DNA of 8,229 nt from an uncultured Bacteroidales bacterium (GTDB lineage Bacteria > Bacteroidota > Bacteroidia > Bacteroidales > Bacteroidaceae): positions 1 through 8,229 of the forward strand of contig CAMAMZ010000091.1 of the NCBI GenBank assembly GCA_945837185.1, read 5' to 3'. Below are positions 1 to 5,918 of the stretch, piece after piece (within the stretch, counting starts at the first letter, position 1; every line of letters starts with the position of its first letter). The position numbers and the translations under genes were made by a program. The notes under the pieces were generated by a model that was not told the DNA's origin, did not search any database, and saw nothing but the letters and a program-made list of their open reading frames with translations.

Positions 1-16
1 GATTTTTTTGAAAAAA

Positions 17-48
17 GTTGGAGATGACGAGAAAAATATCTAATTTTG
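17..48 (+). promoter_or_regulatory. Bacteroidetes-type promoter of the M15 peptidase gene
   Basis: TAATTTTG at 41-48 matches the Bacteroidetes -7 consensus TAnnTTTG exactly. GTTG at 17-20 lies 20 nt upstream and differs by one base from the -33 consensus TTTG. Transcription would start around 55, leaving a leader of about 35 nt before the ATG at 89. The match is seen; use as a promoter is inferred. Confidence 0.55.
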
Positions 49-88
49 ACACGTCATTGACGCATAAGAAATAAGATAGAAAAATACA

Positions 89-817
89 ATGTATAGAAAA
101 AGCGGCATATATCCTCTCCTTGCTTTAGGCGTATGGCTCCTATGCTCCTCTGCAACGGTACTTGCCCAACAGGTTTGGCGGGCAGGGACAGTGTTGACCG
201 TGCAGGAAGTGGCGCATCGTGGCATGGATAGCTGTTTCTGTAGTCAGCCCATTCCCGACGATGTGTTTGCCCGCATGCAAGGTTGTTCGTTTCGGCCTAA
301 TCCCCATATCTCCCGAGCCGACCTACGCTATCTCCGCGTGCTTCATTGTGATGCAGAGGGACATATTCGTTGTGGTGAAATGGTGTGCCATAAACAGATA
401 GCCTCTGCTCTGCTTGACATCTTCCGCCAGTTGTATGAGGCTCGTTATCCCATCTCCTCCATTCGGTTGATAGACGATTTTGGGGGTGATGATGAGCGCT
501 CTATGGCTGCCAATAACACCAGTTGCTTCTGTTATCGCACCATAGCGTCGGGAGGGAAACTCTCGCTTCATGCTCGTGGCTTGGCTATTGACATCAACCC
601 TTTGTATAATCCTTATGTGCGCAAACTGAGAAACGGAAAGGTGAAGGTCTTGCCCCGCAGGGCTGCTCCCTATGTCGACCGTACCCGCATCACTCCCTAT
701 CAAATTCAGAAGGGTGACCTCTGTCACCGTCTCTTTCTGGGGCATGGCTTTCAGTGGGGTGGGGCATGGAGAAGTATGAAGGATTATCAGCACTTTGAAT
801 ACCGTCTTGTCAAATAG
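89..817 (+). CDS. Secreted M15-family zinc metallopeptidase (peptidoglycan D,D- or L,D-peptidase-like)
   Basis: The product is a 242-residue exported protein. The N terminus has an R/K-containing start, a hydrophobic core (about 9-25) and a plausible signal peptidase site after VLA (residue 26). The zinc-site motif of the M15/VanY-like fold is present: S159-x-H161-x-x-G164-x-A166-x-D168, followed by W223-G-G and D232-x-x-H235-F. H161, D168 and H235 are the expected metal ligands. Family members cut peptide stems of peptidoglycan in the cell envelope; the exact bond is not readable from sequence. The mature part holds nine cysteines, including C49/C51 and C146/C148 as CxC pairs, which suggests disulfides in the periplasm. 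The gene has its own promoter and is separated by 508 bp from the sialic-acid operon, so a functional link to it is not supported. The ATG at 89 is chosen because it directly precedes the signal peptide and follows an A-rich stretch. Confidence 0.8.
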   Translation: MYRKSGIYPLLALGVWLLCSSATVLAQQVWRAGTVLTVQEVAHRGMDSCFCSQPIPDDVFARMQGCSFRPNPHISRADLRYLRVLHCDAEGHIRCGEMVCHKQIASALLDIFRQLYEARYPISSIRLIDDFGGDDERSMAANNTSCFCYRTIASGGKLSLHARGLAIDINPLYNPYVRKLRNGKVKVLPRRAAPYVDRTRITPYQIQKGDLCHRLFLGHGFQWGGAWRSMKDYQHFEYRLVK

Positions 818-877
818 TCTCGTTCCGCTCTTCCTCTTCGGTATTTCCAAATCATACGCCCATCCCCACTGATTTTC

Positions 878-957
878 TACTAACCCAGTGTTTTGCCGAA
901 ACAGCTGGTGTGTTTTACTGTAACAGCTGGTGTGTTTTGCTGAAACAGCAGGTGTCT
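878..957 (+). repeat. Intergenic tandem repeat, 22-bp period
   Basis: Two near-identical 22-bp units lie at 900-921 and 922-943 (20 of 22 bases equal), each beginning AACAGCTGGTGTG. A partial third copy starts at 944 (AACAGCAGGTGT) and a degenerate copy precedes at 878-899. Each full unit contains the palindrome CAGCTG, and the unit junctions can form tiny hairpins such as GCTG-AAA-CAGC (939-949). A further diverged relative may sit at about 1040-1067 (TTTTTGCCGAAAG followed by CAGCTG). The repeat is non-coding and lies downstream of the peptidase gene. Its function is unknown; it may belong to a dispersed repeat family of the genome, which cannot be tested here. Confidence 0.8.
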
Positions 958-1070
958 TCTATGGAAGTTGCGATGTGGTTTTTACAAAGCTGTGATGCTA
1001 TATATTATAATAAGGTGTATTTTCAGAAATATCTGTGCATTTTTGCCGAAAGACTGCCACAGCTGTTTCT

Positions 1071-1087
1071 AACATAAAGTTTATGTT
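1071..1087. promoter_or_regulatory. Perfect 17-nt dyad, candidate operator
   Basis: AACATAAA (1071-1078) and TTTATGTT (1080-1087) are perfect inverted repeats around a single central G. This short odd-centred symmetry is typical of a dimeric transcription-factor site. It lies 50 nt upstream of the -7 element at 1138, a position suited to an activator. No regulator gene is in the window, so the binding protein is unknown. Confidence 0.4.
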
Positions 1088-1137
1088 GTGAAGCAAAAAA
1101 AACAATGGAGAAAAGAGGGGGATATTCTAAAAAAGTG

Positions 1138-1145
1138 TATCTTTG
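1138..1145 (+). promoter_or_regulatory. Bacteroidetes -7 element, candidate nan operon promoter
   Basis: TATCTTTG matches TAnnTTTG exactly. No TTTG or close variant is seen at the expected -33 distance, so the promoter may need an activator. A start near 1152 would give a leader of about 175 nt that contains both 34-bp palindromic repeats. A weaker alternative, TCTCTTTG at 1265-1272, would instead place the repeats upstream of the start. Confidence 0.45.
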
Positions 1146-1163
1146 CAAAAGAGAAGCTCCGCC

Positions 1164-1197
1164 TTGCCATAATGCGCAAGCATGCTTAATGAAGTTG
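1164..1197 (+). repeat. 34-bp direct repeat with palindromic core, copy 1
   Basis: This copy matches 1217-1250 at 31 of 34 positions (differences at 1173, 1175 and 1195). Its core AAGCATGCTT (1178-1187) is a perfect 10-bp palindrome. In addition GCGCAA (1174-1179) can pair with TTGCGC (1195-1200), and TGCCA (1165-1169) with TGGCA (1205-1209), so RNA from this copy could form a nested hairpin. It may be an operator half of a two-site control region or a leader RNA element. Confidence 0.7.
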
Positions 1198-1216
1198 CGC
1201 CTGCTGGCATGAGATT

Positions 1217-1250
1217 TTGCCATAACGTGCAAGCATGCTTAATGAAGCTG
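1217..1250 (+). repeat. 34-bp direct repeat with palindromic core, copy 2
   Basis: This is the second copy, offset by exactly 53 bp from the first, close to five turns of B-DNA, so both would face the same side of the helix. The palindrome AAGCATGCTT lies at 1231-1240. The outer pairing arms of copy 1 are not preserved here, so what the copies share is the palindrome and its flanks rather than the larger hairpin. The copy ends 75 nt before the nanT start codon. Confidence 0.7.
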
Positions 1251-1325
1251 GGCTCTATGAGCGTTCTCTTTGCACAAACATGCATAACCAACTGAAAATA
1301 GTAATAAAACCTAAAACTAACTTGT

Positions 1326-2585
1326 ATGAACCTATCCCAGAAGAAATTCTATCCTTGGCTGGTGGTAGCCCTACTTTGGGTGGTGGCCCTCCTGAATTAC
1401 ATGGACCGCCAGATGCTATCCACCATGCGCGATGCCATGGCAGTCGACATCTCCGACTTGGAAAGCAAAGTAATGTTTGGCAAGATTATGGCCGCATTTA
1501 TGTGGATTTACGGTCTGATGAGTCCCATCTCGGGTATCGTAGCCGATAGAGTCAGTCGCAAATGGCTCATTGTCATCTCTCTTGCGGTGTGGTCTACCGT
1601 CACCCTGCTGATGGGCTACGCCTCCACCTACGACGAGATTTATTGGTTGCGTGCTGCCATGGGCGTGTCTGAAGCCCTCTATATTCCAGCGGCTCTCTCG
1701 TTGATAGCCGACTACTTTACCGGCAAGCAACTCAGTTTAGCAGTAGGCATCCACATGACCGGTTTATATATGGGTCAGGCGGTGGGAGGCTTCGGAGCCT
1801 TTGTAGCAGCCCATCTGTCGTGGCAGTCCACATTCCATTGGTTTGGCATTGTAGGCATTGTTTATGCCTTTGTCCTGATGCTCTTCCTTAGCGAGAAGCG
1901 CACTGTGGCGGCAGCCGGGCAGCAAACGGCACAAACCTCTTTGGGTAGTATGCTCCGCGAGAATCTTACGGCTATCTCCCGTTCCTTAGGCATGCTTCTC
2001 ACCTGTGTAGCCTATTGGGCCATTCTCTTCTTCTTTGCCACCTCCTCCGTGCCAGGATGGGCCACCAAGAACTGGCTTCCCACCCTTTTTGCCGACAGCT
2101 TGGGGATTGACATGGTGTGGGCCGGCCCTGTAGCCACCATCACCATAGCTTTTGCCTCTTTTATAGGTGTGATGGTAGGAGGACCGATGGCCGACCGCTG
2201 GTCGCGCAAGCACCTCAAAGGACGAATCTACACCAGCAGTATAGGTTTGGCGTTGATGATACCCTCTTTGGTGCTCATGGGCTACGGCACCTCGTTGGTG
2301 GCAGCTGTTGGTGCAGGAATCCTTTTCGGCTTTGGCTATGGCCTGTTTGATGCCAACAATATGCCCATCCTCTGTCAGTTTGTGGCCAGTCGCTCGCGTG
2401 GCACCGCCTATGGCATCATGAACATGTCGGGACTCTTCATTGGAGCCATTGCCACCAATGTCCTCGGCACCCTTGCCGACAAGGGACTTATGGGCGTAGG
2501 TTTCGTTTTCATGGCAGGAGCCTTGGTGCTGGCGCTCTTGGCACAGCTCTTCGTGCTGAAGCCCACAACACTCAACAAAGAGTAG
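1326..2585 (+). CDS. nanT: MFS transporter, probable sialic acid importer
   Basis: The 419-residue protein has the length and hydrophobic pattern of a 12-segment major facilitator of the inner membrane. The first segment (about 11-27) ends in L-N-Y-M-D-R-Q (23-29), as in anion/sugar-acid symporters. The loop motif A of the first half is G70-I-V-A-D-R-V-S-R-K79, with a second version in the C-terminal half at G286-P-M-A-D-R-W-S-R-K295. A central polar loop (about 190-220) separates the halves. The substrate is inferred from context: the next genes are a sialic acid lyase and epimerase, and Bacteroides fragilis is known to carry a nanL-nanE-nanT set with an MFS permease. Proton symport of free N-acetylneuraminate is the most likely role; another sugar acid is possible. 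This is the first gene of a five-gene operon, behind a repeat-rich control region. The start directly precedes the conserved N-terminal segment. Confidence 0.85.
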   Translation: MNLSQKKFYPWLVVALLWVVALLNYMDRQMLSTMRDAMAVDISDLESKVMFGKIMAAFMWIYGLMSPISGIVADRVSRKWLIVISLAVWSTVTLLMGYASTYDEIYWLRAAMGVSEALYIPAALSLIADYFTGKQLSLAVGIHMTGLYMGQAVGGFGAFVAAHLSWQSTFHWFGIVGIVYAFVLMLFLSEKRTVAAAGQQTAQTSLGSMLRENLTAISRSLGMLLTCVAYWAILFFFATSSVPGWATKNWLPTLFADSLGIDMVWAGPVATITIAFASFIGVMVGGPMADRWSRKHLKGRIYTSSIGLALMIPSLVLMGYGTSLVAAVGAGILFGFGYGLFDANNMPILCQFVASRSRGTAYGIMNMSGLFIGAIATNVLGTLADKGLMGVGFVFMAGALVLALLAQLFVLKPTTLNKE

Positions 2586-2625
2586 ACGCATTCAATAAAG
2601 AATCATTCATAAAACAACAATCAAT

Positions 2626-3543
2626 ATGGAAAAGATTAAAGGACTTATAGATGCTCCGTTTACACCATTCTATCCCAATGGGGAAGTAAACCTGGAGCCC
2701 ATTGCTGCCTATGCGGCCATGTTAAAGAAAAACGGTCTCAAGGGTGTGTTCATCAACGGCTCTTCCGGTGAAGGCTATATGCTCACCGATGAGGAGCGCA
2801 AGCGCTTGGCCGAAGAATGGATCAAATATGCCGATGCTGATTTTAAGGTTATTGTCCATGTGGGCAGCTGCTGTGTGAAGGCCAGTCGCGAGCTTGCCCG
2901 TCATGCCGCAGAGATAGGAGCATGGGGCATTGGTGCCATGGCACCACCCTTCCCGAAGATTGGTCGTGTGGAAGAGCTCGTCAAATATATTGAGGAGATA
3001 GCATCGGGTGCTCCCCAGCTCCCTTTCTATTACTATCACATTCCCGCCTTCAACGGAGCTTTCCTGCCCATGGTGCAGTTGCTGAAGGCTGTGGATGGCA
3101 GAGTGCCTAACTTTGCGGGCATCAAATACACGTTCGAGAGTATCTACGAATACAACCAATGCCGCCTCTACGGCAATGGTAAGTTTGATATGCTTCACGG
3201 ACAAGACGAAACCATTCTTCCCTCGCTCGCCATGGGTGGCGCGCAAGGTGGCATAGGCGGCACCACCAACTATAACGGCAGGGAACTCACCGCCATCATC
3301 GACTGCTGGGAGCGTGGCGACCTGGAAGGTGCCCGTGAGCACCAGAACTTCTCGCAAGAGGTTATCAATGTCATCTGCCATTACCGTGGTAATATCGTGG
3401 GTGGTAAGCGCATCATGAAACTCATCGGACTCGACTTGGGTCGCAACCGCACGCCCTTCCAGAATCTCACCGATGAAGAGGAGGCTGCCATGCAGCAGGA
3501 ATTGGAGGCCATTGGCTTCTTTGACCGTTGCAATAAACTGTAA
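2626..3543 (+). CDS. nanA: N-acetylneuraminate lyase (sialic acid aldolase)
   Basis: The 305-residue cytoplasmic aldolase belongs to the DHDPS/NAL TIM-barrel family, at the usual family length. It splits N-acetylneuraminate into N-acetylmannosamine and pyruvate through a Schiff base. Visible active-site parts are the pyruvate carboxylate loop G45-S-S-G-E-G50, the catalytic tyrosine Y137 in YYYHIP, the Schiff-base lysine K167 in G-I-K-Y-T, and the sugar-binding G192-x-D194-E195. The last two acidic residues mark a lyase for sialic acid rather than a dihydrodipicolinate synthase. Odd point: in the segment GGIGGTTN (209-216), Gly212 occupies the position where E. coli and human lyases have a substrate-contacting Ser (GIGSTYN/AVGSTYN). 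The gene lies 40 nt after nanT in an AT-rich gap with no promoter seen. Bacteroides literature calls the ortholog nanL. Confidence 0.93.
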   Translation: MEKIKGLIDAPFTPFYPNGEVNLEPIAAYAAMLKKNGLKGVFINGSSGEGYMLTDEERKRLAEEWIKYADADFKVIVHVGSCCVKASRELARHAAEIGAWGIGAMAPPFPKIGRVEELVKYIEEIASGAPQLPFYYYHIPAFNGAFLPMVQLLKAVDGRVPNFAGIKYTFESIYEYNQCRLYGNGKFDMLHGQDETILPSLAMGGAQGGIGGTTNYNGRELTAIIDCWERGDLEGAREHQNFSQEVINVICHYRGNIVGGKRIMKLIGLDLGRNRTPFQNLTDEEEAAMQQELEAIGFFDRCNKL

Positions 3544-3614
3544 GTCTACTTTGACTATCCTGCCAACAGTAGTCTCATCAACAGCAACAACCCTAAATTA
3601 CAAAAGTAATCATA

Positions 3615-4808
3615 ATGACTGACGATATAAAGAAAATGCTCACCACATGGCGCGATCGCTTTGTGCGTGATTTGACAGAAGATATTCTGCCGTTCTGGAT
3701 GGAACACGGCTGGGACAAGGAACATGGTGGGGTGTACACCTGTGTTGACCGTGACGGTGCGCTGATGGATACCACCAAGTCGGTGTGGTTCCAAGGCCGT
3801 TGCGGCTTCATCTATGCCTATGCCTACAATCATGTGGCACAGCATCCTGCCTATCTGGAGTTTTCCAAGAGTTGCATCGATTTCATTGAAGCCCATTGCT
3901 TCGATACCGATGGCCGCATGTATTTTGAGGTGCAGGCCGACGGCACGCCCCTGCGCAAGCGCCGTTATGTATTCTCTGAGTGCTTTGCTGCCATTGCCAT
4001 GGCCGAATATGCTGTGGCCACGGGTAGTGAGGAATATGGTCGCAAGGCTTTACACCTCTTTGAAGACATTCTGCGCTTCGTGAATACCCCGGGCATCCTG
4101 GCGCCCAAGTATCTGCCTGCACAGCCCGCCATTGGTCATTCCATTACGATGATTCTCATCAATACGGCAGCCCGCGTGCGTGCTGCTGTAGGCGACGCTC
4201 CCTTGTTCAAGGAGCAGATAGAACGCTCACTCCATGCCATCCGCCACCTTTTCCTCCATCCCGAGTATAAGGCTTTGCTGGAGATGGTAACACCCGAAGG
4301 TGCCCTTATCGATACGCTCAATGGGCGTGTCATCAATCCCGGACATTGCATCGAAACCTCTTGGTTCCTGTTTGATGAGGCTATGTATCGGGGTGGGGAT
4401 GAAGACATCATCCGCTTAGGATTGCAGATTCTCGACTGGTCGTGGGAATGGGGATGGGATGAACCTTATGGTGGCATCATCAATTTCCGTGACTGCAAGA
4501 ACCTGCCTCCGCAAGACTATTCGCAGGACATGAAATTCTGGTGGCCCCAAACAGAGGGTATCATCGCCACACTCTATGCCTACCAGCTCACAGGCCAGGA
4601 ACACTACCTGCGCCTCTTTGAGAAGGTTAGCAATTGGGCTTATGCCCATCTGGCCGACCCCGACCATGGCGAGTGGTTTGGCTATCTGCATCGCGACGGT
4701 ACCGTGGCGCAGCCAGCCAAGGGCAATCTGTTTAAGGGACCTTTCCACATCCCGCGCATGATGATTAAGAGTAAGATTCTTATCGACGAGCTGCTACGAA
4801 AGGCATGA
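3615..4808 (+). CDS. nanE: N-acylglucosamine 2-epimerase (ManNAc to GlcNAc)
   Basis: The 397-residue protein belongs to the AGE/renin-binding-protein family, an alpha6/alpha6 barrel acting in the cytosol. It interconverts N-acetylmannosamine and N-acetylglucosamine without phosphorylation. Family marks include W58-F-Q-G-R62, H175 in I-G-H-S, and the two expected catalytic histidines: H244 in N-P-G-H-C-I-E247 and H378 in F-K-G-P-F-H-I-P. K307-F-W-W-P-Q lies between them. This is unrelated to the NanE ManNAc-6-P epimerase of E. coli despite the shared symbol; in Bacteroides fragilis the AGE-type enzyme is known to be needed for sialic acid use. The gene begins 71 nt after the lyase stop. Its stop codon overlaps the start of the next gene (ATGA), which suggests translational coupling. 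Confidence 0.92.
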   Translation: MTDDIKKMLTTWRDRFVRDLTEDILPFWMEHGWDKEHGGVYTCVDRDGALMDTTKSVWFQGRCGFIYAYAYNHVAQHPAYLEFSKSCIDFIEAHCFDTDGRMYFEVQADGTPLRKRRYVFSECFAAIAMAEYAVATGSEEYGRKALHLFEDILRFVNTPGILAPKYLPAQPAIGHSITMILINTAARVRAAVGDAPLFKEQIERSLHAIRHLFLHPEYKALLEMVTPEGALIDTLNGRVINPGHCIETSWFLFDEAMYRGGDEDIIRLGLQILDWSWEWGWDEPYGGIINFRDCKNLPPQDYSQDMKFWWPQTEGIIATLYAYQLTGQEHYLRLFEKVSNWAYAHLADPDHGEWFGYLHRDGTVAQPAKGNLFKGPFHIPRMMIKSKILIDELLRKA

Positions 4809-5914
4809 AAAAGCGTAACCTCGTGGCATTCGTTGTGTGGCACCTGAGTGCTCTCTTCACGCTCTCGCACGCCCGTTCCCTTTGTCCTGCCGACAGTCTG
4901 TCTTCAGAGCCCGGCATTACCTGTGGCGTGTCGGCAGCCTTTGCCGGCATCCTCAAGGGACAGGTGGTGCGCATAGGAGGCTGTAACTTCCCGGAAGAGC
5001 CCTTGGCTCCCCAAAGTCAGAAACGATACTACCAGGGCATCTACGTTCTACAGGAAGGTGACACCTGGCAGCGTGTGGGCGATATGGCGGCACCTATTGC
5101 CTATGGTGGTAGTGCCACTATTCCTAATGGAGTGGTGTTGGTGGGAGGTGTCACCCCAGAAGGAGCTACCAATGCGGTATGGCTGTTGCAGCGCAAAGGG
5201 CGCCATACGGTGTGCAAGGCCTTGCCCTCCCTTCCTTTTCCCATCGACAACACGGCAGCCTGTGCTGTGGGCTATCGTGTGTATGTGGCAGGAGGCAATG
5301 TGGCAGGAGTTCCCTCTCGTGTGCTGCTCATGCTCGATGTGCGCCATCCCGAAGAGGGGTGGCAGCGCCTTGCAGATTTTCCTGGTAACCCTCGTGTGCA
5401 ACCTGTACTGGCAGCGGCACAGGGCAAACTCTATCTGTGGGGAGGCTTTGCCGGCAAACATGCCGGTAAGGAGGCTACGCTCAATACCGATGGCTATGCC
5501 TACGACCTGCAGCAAGGTGCGTGGACAACACCTATTGCCGGTCCTGTCAGTTCCGAGGGACAGGCTGTTTCTTTGGGAGGTGGCACGGCGGTAACGCTTC
5601 CCGATGGGCGCATAGCGGTGTTTGGAGGAGTGCATGCCACCATCTTCCTCAATGCCTTGAAATCCCAGCCCGATGACTATCTGTCGCACCCGGAAGACTG
5701 GTATCGGTTTAATCCCACCGTGTGGCTCTACCATCCCCAAAGTGGCAGTTGGGAATCCTATGCCACCGATGCTGCTTATGCCAGAGCGGGAGCCTCGGCA
5801 GTGAGCAAAGGTTGGCGCGTCTATCTGTTGGGAGGTGAGCGCAAACCCCGTATCCGCACGCCCAAGACCGCCATCATCACCATCTCCCCTAATCAATCCT
5901 CTTTAAAACCCTAA
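4805..5914 (+). CDS. nanM: Secreted kelch-repeat mutarotase, NanM-like sialic acid anomerase
   Basis: The 369-residue exported protein has an N terminus with K2-K3-R4, a hydrophobic stretch (about 6-20) and a possible cleavage after S-H-A (residue 23). It then has six spaced Gly-Gly doublets (58-59, 113-114, 163-164, 213-214, 274-275, 343-344), as expected for a six-bladed kelch propeller. The C-terminal motif G-G-E-R-K-P-x-x-R-T-P (343-353) resembles that of the cyclically permuted mutarotase family. E. coli NanM speeds conversion of alpha- to beta-N-acetylneuraminate in the periplasm, which helps uptake of sialic acid freshly released by sialidases; the operon context supports the same job here. 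The ATG overlaps the nanE stop by four bases (ATGA). A galactose-oxidase-like or other kelch function is less likely given length and neighbours. Confidence 0.83.
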   Translation: MKKRNLVAFVVWHLSALFTLSHARSLCPADSLSSEPGITCGVSAAFAGILKGQVVRIGGCNFPEEPLAPQSQKRYYQGIYVLQEGDTWQRVGDMAAPIAYGGSATIPNGVVLVGGVTPEGATNAVWLLQRKGRHTVCKALPSLPFPIDNTAACAVGYRVYVAGGNVAGVPSRVLLMLDVRHPEEGWQRLADFPGNPRVQPVLAAAQGKLYLWGGFAGKHAGKEATLNTDGYAYDLQQGAWTTPIAGPVSSEGQAVSLGGGTAVTLPDGRIAVFGGVHATIFLNALKSQPDDYLSHPEDWYRFNPTVWLYHPQSGSWESYATDAAYARAGASAVSKGWRVYLLGGERKPRIRTPKTAIITISPNQSSLKP

Positions 5915-5918
5915 CCAC

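Larger units (their letters stand above)
818..1325. other. 508-bp intergenic region between the peptidase gene and the nan operon
   Basis: I see no credible gene here; the short open frames have no recognisable product and span repeats. No clear terminator hairpin follows the peptidase stop at 815-817. The stretch holds the 22-bp tandem repeat, an AT-rich segment (about 998-1016), the 17-nt dyad, a -7 element and the paired 34-bp repeats, all listed separately. The second half is most likely the control region of the downstream sialic-acid operon. Confidence 0.7.

Noticed and set aside
1..16. T-run followed by A-run at the left edge as a terminator of an upstream gene
   Set aside because: A TTTTTT-G-AAAAAA fold has no GC stem and the upstream sequence is missing, so it cannot be supported.
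878..957. CRISPR array
   Set aside because: The 22-bp units abut directly with no unique spacers, and there are no cas genes.
1265..1272. TCTCTTTG as the main nan promoter -7 element
   Set aside because: It lacks the A of the TAnnTTTG consensus and has no -33 partner; kept only as an alternative to the exact match at 1138-1145.
1235..1549. 104-codon plus-strand frame starting inside the palindromic repeat
   Set aside because: It overlaps the transporter gene in another frame, shows no domain, and its start codon is the repeat core.
1986..2591. Long minus-strand open frame (201 codons) opposite the transporter gene
   Set aside because: Its composition (rich in His, Gly, Glu and Lys with no domain pattern) is that of a shadow of the hydrophobic transporter on the other strand.
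5048..5896. 282-codon minus-strand open frame opposite the kelch gene
   Set aside because: It mirrors the repeats of the well-supported nanM-like gene, has no recognisable motif and no promoter; it is a shadow frame.
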